The position numbers and the translations under genes are program-made. Under the pieces are notes generated by a model that was not told the origin of the DNA, did no database searches, and saw nothing but the letters and a program-made list of their open reading frames with translations. 64,000 nt of DNA from Spraguea lophii. Lineage: Eukaryota > Microsporidia > Spragueidae. Shown here one piece after another: positions 22,285-32,239 of this stretch. Location of the stretch: assembly GCA_001887945.1 (NCBI GenBank), contig LDOQ01000320.1:1-64000 (forward strand). Reading direction: 5' to 3'. The first letter of the stretch is position 1. Every line of letters begins with the position of its first letter.

Positions 22285-22299
22285 AATATCTTTATATTA
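22285..22299. repeat. Target-site duplication, left copy
   Basis: AATATCTTTATATTA, repeated exactly at 22803-22817 after the SINE's A tail. A 15-bp perfect duplication marks a recent retrotransposition. Confidence 0.9.
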
Positions 22300-22802
22300 G
22301 CATGTCCCGCCTGGCCCAGTGGTCGTGGGGTGGTAACCAAACCCCAAGCCTGGCGGGTTCGAATCCCTCATCCAGAAAAAATTTTCAAAACAAAAAAAAA
22401 ATAAATAATAATAATAAACGCAGAAGAGAAGAAAAAGGTTGTTGAGTGGGTGAGGTTTCGATAGCGCAGCATAGCTGTGCCTTGTATGACGGCCCCGCTA
22501 CTAGATTAAAGTAGTGTTCAGCTGATGTAGTTGCAATCCCTGTATTGATTTGTGACTCGGCCAATACTATGCAACGAAAGAGGCTGGGAATTCCTTAAGA
22601 GCTGGAAGTGGGGGCGGCGACGCGCACCAGACGCAAAATCCTAACACTCTGGAGCATAAGGTAAGATGAGATTAATGCATATCTGTAGCGAAACCAGTTA
22701 GTACAAGTTTAATTTCGCTCGAGGAACCGAAGGTCACAGACCATGGTAGGCCGCAACCGGCCAGGAAGCTTTGATAAATAAAAGTTTCATTCGTAAAAAA
22801 AA
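22300..22802 (+). mobile_element. tRNA-derived SINE, young copy with perfect target duplication
   Basis: The best-defined family member. It starts with GCATGTCCCGCCTGGCCCAG. The A-box-like TGGCCCAGTGG lies at 22312-22322 and the B box GGTTCGAATCC at 22356-22366, spaced as in a tRNA. The tRNA-like cloverleaf is imperfect: the anticodon loop is too large and the 3' acceptor strand is lost, so it is not a functional tRNA gene. A roughly 400-bp unrelated body follows, ending TTTGATAAATAAAAGTTTCA, then a short linker and a run of A. Transcription by RNA polymerase III from the internal promoter is inferred. Confidence 0.9.
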
Positions 22803-22817
22803 AATATCTTTATATTA
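22803..22817. repeat. Target-site duplication, right copy
   Basis: AATATCTTTATATTA, the partner of 22285-22299, immediately after the SINE A tail. Confidence 0.9.
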
Positions 22818-24359
22818 TTATTTTAAAGTTAATTGTTGCATTAATTTCACTGTATTTATTAAATATTTTTTAATTCTTATTAGTATATAATATACGATAA
22901 ACGAAATACTAATAATATTAATATATAATTCATTATATAATATTATGAAAGATATCTTATATAAAAAACGAATAATTATAATTATAATCAATATTTTTAC
23001 TGGATAATAAAATAAATATAAATTATATTTTATTTGTCATATACATATAATTTAAATGATTTATGTTGTACAATGAATATTATTTAAACACTCTTGTTTA
23101 TATTTATATACACGTTATTATATAGCCAGAAAAAATATTAATTGATAATACCTATTACAATAAGGTTCTAATTTCGAATCTAATATTTTTTAAATTATGT
23201 ATTACATTATAAAAATATATTTCATATAGATATATTAAATATTGATTACAAAATAAAACAAATAAATTTTAATTTGTATATATCTAATTCATTATAATAA
23301 TATATTCAATTGATAAATTTATATACTTACTTTATAAATACGTTTTCTACTGTACAGTTATAGTTTATTCTTTAAAACATGTATAACCTAACCTAACTTC
23401 TGTTAATTTGTTTAATATAAAAAATAAATTAAATAAATGTTTCGTCTATTTATATGTAGGAACATATAAATAAATATTACATCGTACTAAAAGGTTTAAT
23501 AATTATATTATACAAATTTTATTTTTTATTGACTAAATACTTCTAATCAATATTTTTTTAGAAAATAAAAAGAATGATGTTTTTAAAAACACATAAAAAT
23601 ATAAATATAAATAATATAGATATCAAATTAATAAAAAATGTAATATGTAACAATATATAACCTTTAAAAAACATCAAATTTGACATTTCCCTCTATTTTT
23701 TCCAAAAATAAGTATATAAACAATTTGTTTTTCATACACTAGGTTTTTCTTGTCAGAGGGGAGTTATATAAGATATAGTTTTTTTTATACTAATGTTGGG
23801 ATTTCTTCAGCACTCAGCTATAAAACCCTGTTTTTCAACGGGAATTCACATCCGCACGTCTGTGGATCTAAAACAATATTGGGATAATAAGAAACTGTAA
23901 AGTTTTAGTTACTTTGGTAATGTTTGTAACTGACTCGGGTGTATTCCACCGTCTTGTTTTCATCTACAATATAGATGACTCTCTGAATGTGAAGGTGTCT
24001 ATGTCCGATACAGTTTTGTATTCATTACGATCTGATTTATATTATAAACAATGCTATAATGAAATATATTTCAAGCATCTCCTTTATATCATATGATTAT
24101 AAATTTCGAATATATGACATGAGAATAGAGTAACCTAAATATACCACGGAAATGAAGAAGATAAAATTCTAGATAAGAAACAAATGTTAGCTTAGAAAAT
24201 ATTACAATAATGGATAAAAAGTTGTTTTAATTTCCGAAGATATATATAAGAATAGTTTTTAAAAAAATATAAATCCATCAAATAATCTTTAATAAGTCAA
24301 ATAATGTGAAAAACGGGCATTTTTTATCATATGAATAAGAATATTCTCTTACATCTTTT
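22818..24359. other. A+T-rich stretch with a telomere-like motif and a possible coding scrap
   Basis: Mostly featureless. AACCTAACCTAACTT near 23386 resembles short CCTAA telomere-type repeats. Positions 23700-24100 are less A+T-rich and contain a 60-codon frame at 23914 (VTDSGVFHRLVFIYNIDDS) of unknown nature, possibly a gene remnant. No start motif or domain was seen. Confidence 0.4.
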
Positions 24360-24800
24360 TTACATTTTTATTCCTATCCGATCCTCTTGTTTTTAAAAAA
24401 ATCTTTCACGTGTTTTACGTATTCTCTTTGTTTTGTATGCGAGTTATAGCATTGTTCGGATCTGCAAAATCCTTGGAGTGGTTTACATTATAATGGATAT
24501 AATTTATTTCAGTTAATAAATTATATCTTTTCCATGAGCAGAAATTATGGTTGTTCTTTTTTTTATACTGCGCAATATAATTTTTTTTAGGTTTTAATTT
24601 ATTTCTTTAATAGCCATTTTAAAAAAAAACACTCTTTTGTCTCCCTATATATTCCACCAACACACCATTGTTTTTTGTTATTCTACTCTGTTATATTTTT
24701 TTTGTTAGGTGAGATTCATCGACTCGACTGTTAATTTATTTCTCGTATTCTTTTTTATAGATATTTAATTTTAGTCCATAACATATTCCTAATATTTACA
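24360..24800 (-). mobile_element. Decayed Merlin-type transposase fragment
   Basis: The minus strand, across frameshifts, gives the Merlin blocks in order. They are VES-DES-LTKKIYNRVE near 24720 (first acidic block), TMVCWWNI-GDKRVFF, then NNHNFCSWKRYN in place of IITDCWKxY, and NYIHYNVNHSKDFADPNNAI near 24440. It is strongly degraded. Confidence 0.5.
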
Positions 24801-24989
24801 TAAATAATATTAGAAATGCATTTTCTCTTAAATTTTTTTTGAAATGTTTATAAATTATTAGTAAAATTTTTGATAAAAGTGTTTTTAAACCATATAATAA
24901 TAATTTTTTTCTGATAGAAAACGAAATATTCGACATCTCGAATTAATATACTCTATGACCATTTGTTTATGTTTTTATTAATCATCAAT

Positions 24990-25996
24990 TTCAATATTTT
25001 TTTTATATTTAAAACATTTTTAATTTTTTTTAAAATATCCAAATTTACCAAATAATCAAAAAAAATTGAGAGTTTCTCATCAACAAAATTAATTCGAATC
25101 TATTAATAACATACGCTTTTACCATAAAAATCTTTTTTATATATCTTTTTTCGGAAGCTAAAACGATATTTTACCCGATTTTTTATTATGTTTAAAGTGG
25201 AGAATATGTGAGAAATACAGAAATGAAAGATTAAGTTCCGAAATCAAATCAACAATCTCATTATAACGATGTATATTAGTATTACCAAAAACATGTATTG
25301 GATTTTTAAGTCCTTCGCTAATGATAATATTGTATAAATCTTTTAAATCTCTTTAAAATCAATATAATTTACAGTATAATATTATTTTTTAATAATATAT
25401 TGCGGTATTCTTATTTACAGATGCTATAAAGCTATAATTTTTTACTCTTACACCTCGGACTTTTATATATGTAGATTTATCAATAATTACTCTGCCATGC
25501 TTAGCTCTGATTATAAGAGAAAACCCTGCTTCATCTATAAATATGAATGATTCAGAAAAACTTTCATATGATAAACACTAAATTCTTTTTCGTGCTTTCT
25601 GCGTTTTTCGATTATTGACTATGAATTTCTAGTCACCGGAATAAGTAATTAATGATTTTAATGAAAAATGTAGGTTTTTCTGATTTCTGAAAAATATGGA
25701 TATCGAAACAGATGTTAAAACCCTTTCATTTATCTTTTCTGTTATTTTTTTAAAGATAATTATCAGGTTAACATTAGCAAGATCAAATATAAATGTCTAT
25801 GAACATTATAAAACTTAGACATTTTTTCCTGGATTTTCTTTTAACTGATAAGATATATTTATTATTAAGGTTTATAATAATCAACTGGATAATAGACTTA
25901 ATCAATCCTGATTCTTCTCATACTTCATTATAAGATATATTTCTGTTGTGTAAAAAAAGTGTTTTTTCGGAGTCGTACAAATTTGATTGAAACCTA
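24990..25996 (-). mobile_element. Decayed Tc1/IS630-type transposon
   Basis: The minus strand contains ESFIFIDEAGFSLIIRAKHG followed by GRVIIDKSTYIKVRGVRVKN. This is the same transposase core as the plus-strand element at 49.9-51.1 kb, including the FIDE block with the first catalytic aspartate. The 5' end (right side, 25973-25996) carries the terminal repeat TCGTACAAATTTGATTGAAACC followed by TA, matching the ends of the other copy. The opposite end was not found. The reading frame is broken repeatedly. Confidence 0.6.
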
Positions 25997-26299
25997 TATA
26001 AATAAATTATTTGGTAAAAAGAGTATTGGGATGGGAACAAAAAATATAATATTAAAAACTCTAAGGGAAAATAATAATTAAAAATAAAGATATTTTACAA
26101 TATCTTACCCGAAACATATTACTTTTTATTACGTTTTTAAAATAAGAAGATATAAATTAAAAAACAAAAATATTATAAATGTAAAAATTTGTTAAATACT
26201 TACAATGTATTTGAGTCGTCGTATTTTTAACGTAAAAGAGATCTGGCATTAAAAAATGTTATTTATTTAAAAAAAAAATTTTTATGAGCTATATCCTAT

Positions 26300-26770
26300 G
26301 AGTAAAATTTTGGAAATAATTTATGAATTTTCTGAAACCTCCAAAAGTAAGGAAATAATCAAAGAAACAAACTTGAATAACAAGGCAAGACAAGAAAAGA
26401 AAAAAATATATATTGGCCAAGGTTTTTTAGGCACCTCCCCAAACGAATCTGATATAAGCATTATACAATTGAAATAAATGAATCTTTTGTTGTTAGGGGA
26501 AATATAATAAAAGTAGTATAACAAAATAGGTTTGGATTGTAGATGATGTATGTAGAAAAAATAATGATGTATTCTTACATAACAACAAAAGGAATTCCGA
26601 GAAATTACCCGAATCATATATATAGATGTAAGACCAAAAATAATCATGGTTACAGATGTATGTAAAGCGTACGATTTTTAAAAAATTATTTGTTAATGCA
26701 GATAATCTTGGAATATATACTCAAAGAATTGAAAACAAATGAAGACACTTAAAAAATTATCTAAAATAAA
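26300..26770 (+). mobile_element. Decayed Merlin-type transposase fragment
   Basis: The plus strand, across frameshifts, gives NESFVV-GKYNKSSITKQVWIVDDVCRKN (first acidic and W-V-D blocks), then SEKLPESYI-DVRPKIIMVTDVCKAYDF with the second catalytic aspartate (TDxCKAY). After a gap comes LGIYTQRIENKWRHLKNYLK, with the third acidic residue in TQRIE. The long minus-strand frame here is its shadow. Confidence 0.6.
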
Positions 26771-27249
26771 AAGGGACCTATTAATACAAAAATATCAATA
26801 ATTTTATTACTTTGTTTTTATATTTTCAGAAAACAAATGGAGTTTTTTTGCTGATTTTTTTTCGTTATTTAAATTAAATTAAAATTTTTTCTATTTACTA
26901 ATCTTTTCTAACAATATATTTTTTTTATTATCATACAGATAATCCTTTTACCGAACATAAACTTAGCAATTGATAAGACGTTATTGTTTAAACTAAAAAA
27001 AACGAAAGAAAAAGTAGAAAAACTTAGAAAAGTACAATATTCAGAGCATAATATATAAAGTTATATAAATAATATAGAAAACTTTATGTCAAGAATAAAT
27101 ATGAAATTGGATTTTGATGCCAAATAAACAACAAGAAAATTGGGGTGTTTTGTGTAGGACTTACCTCATCTTTTAAGAAGAAATTGATGTTTTCTAATAT
27201 TAATAATACGATAAAAATACATATGGATATTATTAAGAATATTTAATAA

Positions 27250-27860
27250 AGGTGAATTAATAGAATACGCTTTAATTAATTGTATTCGAAAAGACATAAC
27301 AACGCGGTAAATAATTACTTTTTTATCTTGACAATACACACATTCTCTAATAAACCTTCTCGTTTATTTATATTTACTATTTCCTATCTTTTTAAAAGTA
27401 TAAATTTAAATGGTTTTCTTTTGATGCTTGAGATTGAATTCCTTTATTACTATGATAAACAAAAATTTTATTATGATTAATTTTTAAAGGTTTATAATGG
27501 TATTTCCCGAGCAATTTTATCCTTTCTGTGTATCAATTATAATGATTATTTTAATTTTTATGGTTTTTTTGTCATCGTTATCAATTTATCAGGTTACATA
27601 TCTTAATACATACGCAAAAATGCACCTTCGTTTCTTCTCAGTATCCATCAGCACACCATGTTTTTTGATTTTTCGGCTCTTGGATACTGACTAAACTTTC
27701 ACCAATTTCGATCGTTTAGCCGATATCGTTTATTCTCTTTCCGCTTCTTTATTGATGTGTCCCAAATTATACTCATAAATTTCCCAAACCTTTTGTTTGG
27801 ATCTTCTTCATATGTTATACGTGAGATTTTGTTGTTTTTTTGAAAAATGAATAAAATATT
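27250..27860 (-). mobile_element. Probable Merlin-type transposase scrap
   Basis: On the minus strand, the region near 27640-27760 reads as a degenerate first acidic block, then a W-I-L-R-R block resembling the W-x-x-GGI segment of the other copies. The rest is too decayed to align. The plus-strand frames of 65-66 codons here carry no domain. Confidence 0.3.
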
Positions 27861-28838
27861 ATTATTTTATTTAACGAATACGAATTACCATTAAAAAAAG
27901 ATTTTTTGTGATGAACAATTTCCTTTATAATAATTATTTCCATAATAAATCCAATACGAATCTTTCAAGATGATTTTAATCACATTTTTTATATTTTTTT
28001 ATATTTATAACATTTTTTTAACAAAAGATTATTTTACACTAGAAATCTATAGAATAAATGAACGTTTTCGATTAGTCCTTTCAATTCATTCGAGTATATG
28101 TTGTTTAATTCGTTCGTAAGATCTTCTATTAAATATTTTTTTACTAATAGACCTAAAATATCCTGTGATATAAATTATATTAAATACTAACCGATAAAGT
28201 ATATAATAATTATTTAATATTAAACCATTTCCTTCTTAATTTTAAATCATTTGATTTAAAACTTAATCAAGATAAAAATCGATATGTGCTTTTTAATAAA
28301 TTTAATATTTTTTAAATTTTCCAAGAATGGTTTTTCTTATCCAGAATATCACCAAGTTGAAAATTATATGTAACTTAATACGATATAGAGAAAATATACG
28401 ATCCTATTGATAATTAAATCTTATCCCAGTTAATTTGAATATTTCAAATAAATAAAATTTCTGAATAAAAAAAACTCGATTTAATGGGAAATGAGTTAAA
28501 TAAATACAGATTCAATATAAAAAGATCTACATATATTTTATATGATAAATTCATATTAAGTTATAAATTATCAAATATGAAATAAAAATTATATCAAATT
28601 AGAATACTGGAATGTGTACATATAAAAATCTTTATATTTTAAATTATATTGCAAGATAAATCAATTCATATATATATAATTTAATTATTACAAAAAAAAT
28701 TAGGGATGTGAAATATTAATGATCTTGGTGGTTCATAACAAATAACATTAACTTTAATTAAAATGTTATTCTAAAAAACCGAATATACGATTAAAAAAAC
28801 AATTTTAAATATAAGAAATTAAAAAATTATATTTTTGA
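27861..28838. other. A+T-rich intergenic region, nothing recognised
   Basis: No open frame, RNA gene or repeat was recognised between the mobile-element zone and the first gene island. Confidence 0.5.
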
Positions 28839-28842
28839 CCCT
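28839..28842 (+). promoter_or_regulatory. CCC start-site motif
   Basis: TTTTTGACCCT directly abuts the ATG of the M16 peptidase gene. A C-rich triplet at or just before the start codon is the known microsporidian upstream signal, and it recurs at several genes in this window. Confidence 0.6.
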
Positions 28843-29883
28843 ATGACTTTTAGCTTATCAAAGCTACCAAATAATTTTTATATTCTAACATATTTTTCAA
28901 AAACACCTTCATTAAAACTATTTTTTAACGTAGGTTCACAAAATGAAAATGGAAAAAATGCGGGTATAACTCATCTTTTAGAACACCTAATAGTATCAAA
29001 TTTACCAAAATATGATGGATTTACTTCCAGAAACAAAATTACAATATATAAAAATAATCCTTCATTACCAAATGATATTTTCCAAATTTCCAAATTAAAG
29101 TTATCAAATGTAAAACAAGAATTAAAACGAATAGATGAAGAAGCTAGATGGTTAAATAAAAGTAGTAATTATAATAAAGAAATAAATAAGCATAATAAAA
29201 ATAGTATAGATTTAATATCTGAAATAGAAAAAACACATAATAAATTACTTAAAGTAGACTATCCTATTATAGGAAATAGAGAAATATTGCAAAATCTTAC
29301 TGTCAATAATATTAAAAAATATTTTAAAGATTATTTTAAAAATGAAAATATTATATTATCCATAGGTTCTAAACACACCCATGAAGAAATTATAGATTTT
29401 ATAAAAAATAAAGAAAGAAACATAGAATCATCTTTTAATATATCTAAAATTAAAAACAATAAAAAAATTATTGAATTATCAAATGATGATATTATTGACA
29501 ATTATGATTTATTAACTCATTCAAAAACACTAGAAAATAATCTTAATGAAAATAAAAGTAAGTCCTCAAACATTATTATAAAGAAATATAATTATGATTA
29601 TCTTACAGATAAAATTATTAATAAAAATATAATAATTTCTAAATTCAATAATAAAACAATAGCCAGTATCAAGAATAAAAGTATTATTCATCCTATGATA
29701 TATTTTATTTCAAATATAAAAGATAAGTTACATTATTTTTATTCTATTTATAAAAAATATGGTATACTTACTATATATGGCAAGGACAATGATGTAAAAA
29801 AGGTTATTAAAGAAATGTTATATAAAAACAAAGAAGAATTTATTGTAGATTATATCTTTAAAAAGCTAAATAAAAATAAATAA
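28843..29883 (+). CDS. Compact M16-family zinc metallopeptidase (insulinase/MPP-like)
   Basis: 346 residues. Near the N terminus, NAGITHLLEHLI contains the inverted zinc motif HxxEH (His44, Glu47, His48) of M16 peptidases. The context matches the family (G-x-x-HLLEHL, then TSRNKITIY resembling the A-T-S-R-E-x-T block). A following helix with candidate third-ligand glutamates (KRIDEEARW, about residues 95-103) comes sooner than the usual 70-odd residues after the motif, so the domain is shortened. Family members are usually 400-1000 residues, so this is a minimal form. The roles of known members are peptide or presequence processing. Localisation here is unknown, and I see no signal peptide. 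The start is supported by CCCT just before the ATG. Confidence 0.65.
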   Translation: MTFSLSKLPNNFYILTYFSKTPSLKLFFNVGSQNENGKNAGITHLLEHLIVSNLPKYDGFTSRNKITIYKNNPSLPNDIFQISKLKLSNVKQELKRIDEEARWLNKSSNYNKEINKHNKNSIDLISEIEKTHNKLLKVDYPIIGNREILQNLTVNNIKKYFKDYFKNENIILSIGSKHTHEEIIDFIKNKERNIESSFNISKIKNNKKIIELSNDDIIDNYDLLTHSKTLENNLNENKSKSSNIIIKKYNYDYLTDKIINKNIIISKFNNKTIASIKNKSIIHPMIYFISNIKDKLHYFYSIYKKYGILTIYGKDNDVKKVIKEMLYKNKEEFIVDYIFKKLNKNK

Positions 29884-30051
29884 AGATTATTAAATTTTTT
29901 TAAAAAAAATAGAAAATAACATATTTTGTAGTTAATAACAAATAAATAATTTTATATTTATTACAACTAAAAAATACGTATAGAACAAAGGTCAAATAAT
30001 AATAATGAAATAATTAATAATATATTTATTATTTTATATTTAAATATATAT

Positions 30052-30525
30052 TTATATTTGAAAATACCTATTATAACATCTTAATGAACATATTATAACC
30101 TTAAGAATATCTTTTTCACCATTTTCACTATTTTCCATTTGTGTTATAAGATCTTTTCCAGTACAACTTAATTTCCAACAGACATCACATTCTTTAATTA
30201 TTTTGATAGGAAATAGATTTAATTTTTCTACTAAGATTTTATTGAAATATCCTAATTTATCTTCCTTTAAAAATATTTTATCCATATAATTATCTTTTTT
30301 CAGTTTATTAATTATTTTATTGTAACACATATCTTTTAATGTAGTTATTTTAAATTGTATTTCTTGTTTTCCATTTCTAATTTTAATATTGTTTTTAAAA
30401 TTATCGAAAAGTATATTTTCATTATATTTTATTATATTTTCTAAGTCATTTATATTATTATGATTGTTATGATCTATAACGTTTAAACGTATATTAAATT
30501 TTCCGAATATATTTTCTATAATCAT
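30052..30525 (-). CDS. Cys4 protein resembling the C-terminal module of LRR1/LRRC58-type proteins
   Basis: 157 residues. The C-terminal half has a helix TLKDMCYNKIINKL, a predicted helical stretch, then CDVC (about residues 113-116) and, after a spacer, IICSLRC near the end. In LRR1- and LRRC58-like proteins, a segment of the form P-S-L-x-E-L-C followed by C-x2-C and a late C-S-x2-C closes the leucine-rich repeats. The match in order and spacing is good, but no leucine-rich repeats precede it here. The four cysteines probably bind zinc. Function is unknown; in animals LRR1 is a substrate receptor of a CUL2 ubiquitin ligase. No CCC motif is seen at the start, and the gene runs opposite to its neighbours. 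Confidence 0.4.
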   Translation of the reverse strand: MIIENIFGKFNIRLNVIDHNNHNNINDLENIIKYNENILFDNFKNNIKIRNGKQEIQFKITTLKDMCYNKIINKLKKDNYMDKIFLKEDKLGYFNKILVEKLNLFPIKIIKECDVCWKLSCTGKDLITQMENSENGEKDILKVIICSLRCYNRYFQI

Positions 30526-30970
30526 AAATTTTTTTTATCTTCAATGGTTATATATCTTTGGAAATTATATTATTGGTTTTTATATTTTTTATAAAATAAA
30601 ATCGTATTGGATAAAATATAGAATGAATATTTTTATAGGTGAAAACAAAATTTTATCCATTCATTTTGGTATATACAATAAAAAAGAAAAAAAATGATCT
30701 TTCAATGTTTTTACCAATAAAACTAAATCTTAAAGTATCAATAAATTTCTTTGATTTTATTTTATAATTTCAATAATTTTAAAAAGTTAATGGATTACTC
30801 AATCATAGAGATATTATATGAATATAACATTTTAAATTTTTAGATAAATATATATTTTACTGTTAAAAAAGGCACCATCATAATGTTTTTTATTATACAA
30901 CAAATATTTTATTTTTTCTAGAAATTTTAAAGTTTTTATAAAAAATTTTTCTACTGCATATTATTCATTT

Positions 30971-31918
30971 ATGGATTACTATAAAATACTCGGTCTTGAT
31001 AAGTCCGCTTCTGAGGAAGAGATAAAAAGAGCATATAATAAACTTGCATTACGTTATCATCCAGATAAACATAGAAATAAATCAGAAGCAGAAAAAAAGA
31101 ATTTGGAAAAGAAATTCATAGAAGTGAGAGAAGCATATGAGACATTAAGCGATAAAGAGAAAAGAAAACAATATGATATGTTCGGAAATAACAAAAATTT
31201 CCAGGGATTTGATTTCAGTAATTTTAAAAATGCTGGTGGTGCAGGAGCAGGTGGATTTGAAGGTTTTAATTTTGGAGGCTTTAGCAATCCCTTCCAATCT
31301 TCAGGATTTAGTGGGTTTAATAGCAAATTTAACTTTAAAGATAATTTATTTGATAATTTCGATAGACCAAAACAAAACATCCCCAAAGATGTTGAACATA
31401 CTTTAAAATGTACATTAGATGAATTATTTTATGGTTGTAGTAAAAAACTCAAAGTTAAAAGAAATATAGATAATAAAATATATGAAGAAATACTAAATAT
31501 AAATATAAAACCTGGTTATAAAAAAGGAACAAAATTTACATTTGAAAACAGAGGAGATAAAATCAGTTCTAATAGAAAAGGAGACGTATATCAAAATATT
31601 ATTGTAATTCTTGATCACAAACCAGATTCAAAATATTCTAATATCACAGTACAAGGTAATGATTTAGAAGCTAAAATAGAAATAGGTTTTATGGATTTAA
31701 TATCAGGATTCTCCAGAATTATACGTCTACCAGGAAATAGAGAATACAGATTTACAGAAAAAGATTTAAAAGTAGTTGGTGATTATAATGTCGTATATGG
31801 ATTAGGAATGCCATTCTCAAAAGGAGTACAAAAAATGGGAGATCTAAAAGTATTTGTAAGTATGACAGTTCCATATTTAAGTGATACAAAAAGACAAACA
31901 CTAAGTAAATACATTTAA
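30971..31918 (+). CDS. Type II DnaJ/Hsp40 co-chaperone, Sis1/DNAJB-like
   Basis: 315 residues. The J domain covers residues 1-70 ([13 protein letters not shown] at 30-32, KRKQYDMFG). A Gly/Phe-rich linker spans about 74-130 ([15 protein letters not shown]), followed by the two C-terminal substrate-binding subdomains to the end. The Cys-rich zinc region of type I proteins (CxxCxGxG repeats) is absent, so it is type II, like yeast Sis1. The family stimulates Hsp70 ATPase activity through HPD and delivers unfolded clients in cytosol and nucleus. Length and domain order are normal. The start methionine directly begins the J domain. No C-rich motif precedes it. Confidence 0.9.
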   Translation: MDYYKILGLDKSASEEEIKRAYNKLALRYHPDKHRNKSEAEKKNLEKKFIEVREAYETLSDKEKRKQYDMFGNNKNFQGFDFSNFKNAGGAGAGGFEGFNFGGFSNPFQSSGFSGFNSKFNFKDNLFDNFDRPKQNIPKDVEHTLKCTLDELFYGCSKKLKVKRNIDNKIYEEILNINIKPGYKKGTKFTFENRGDKISSNRKGDVYQNIIVILDHKPDSKYSNITVQGNDLEAKIEIGFMDLISGFSRIIRLPGNREYRFTEKDLKVVGDYNVVYGLGMPFSKGVQKMGDLKVFVSMTVPYLSDTKRQTLSKYI

Positions 31919-32239
31919 GATTAAATATTTTTATATTAAATTAGTATATTTAAATATTATTAACTGTATTATTAATACTCAGAGTAATATAATTAATTTA
32001 ATATTATATTTATTATTTTAATCTAATAATACATCTCTATATAAGGTTATAAGTTTATAAGCTAGATTATATTATAAGGTTATATTCTTATATCATATTA
32101 TATTATATTATCATATTGATATAATTATTATTTTATTATAAAACATATGTTATGATATTTTACATTTTCTTTACAAAAATTTTGATATTATCATTTATGT
32201 TTTACAATATAATATTTTATAAGAAAATATTATAATAAT

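Noticed and set aside
22304..22372. A tRNA gene at the SINE head
   Set aside because: A and B boxes are present, but the anticodon loop is too large and the 3' acceptor strand is missing. The same sequence heads every SINE copy.
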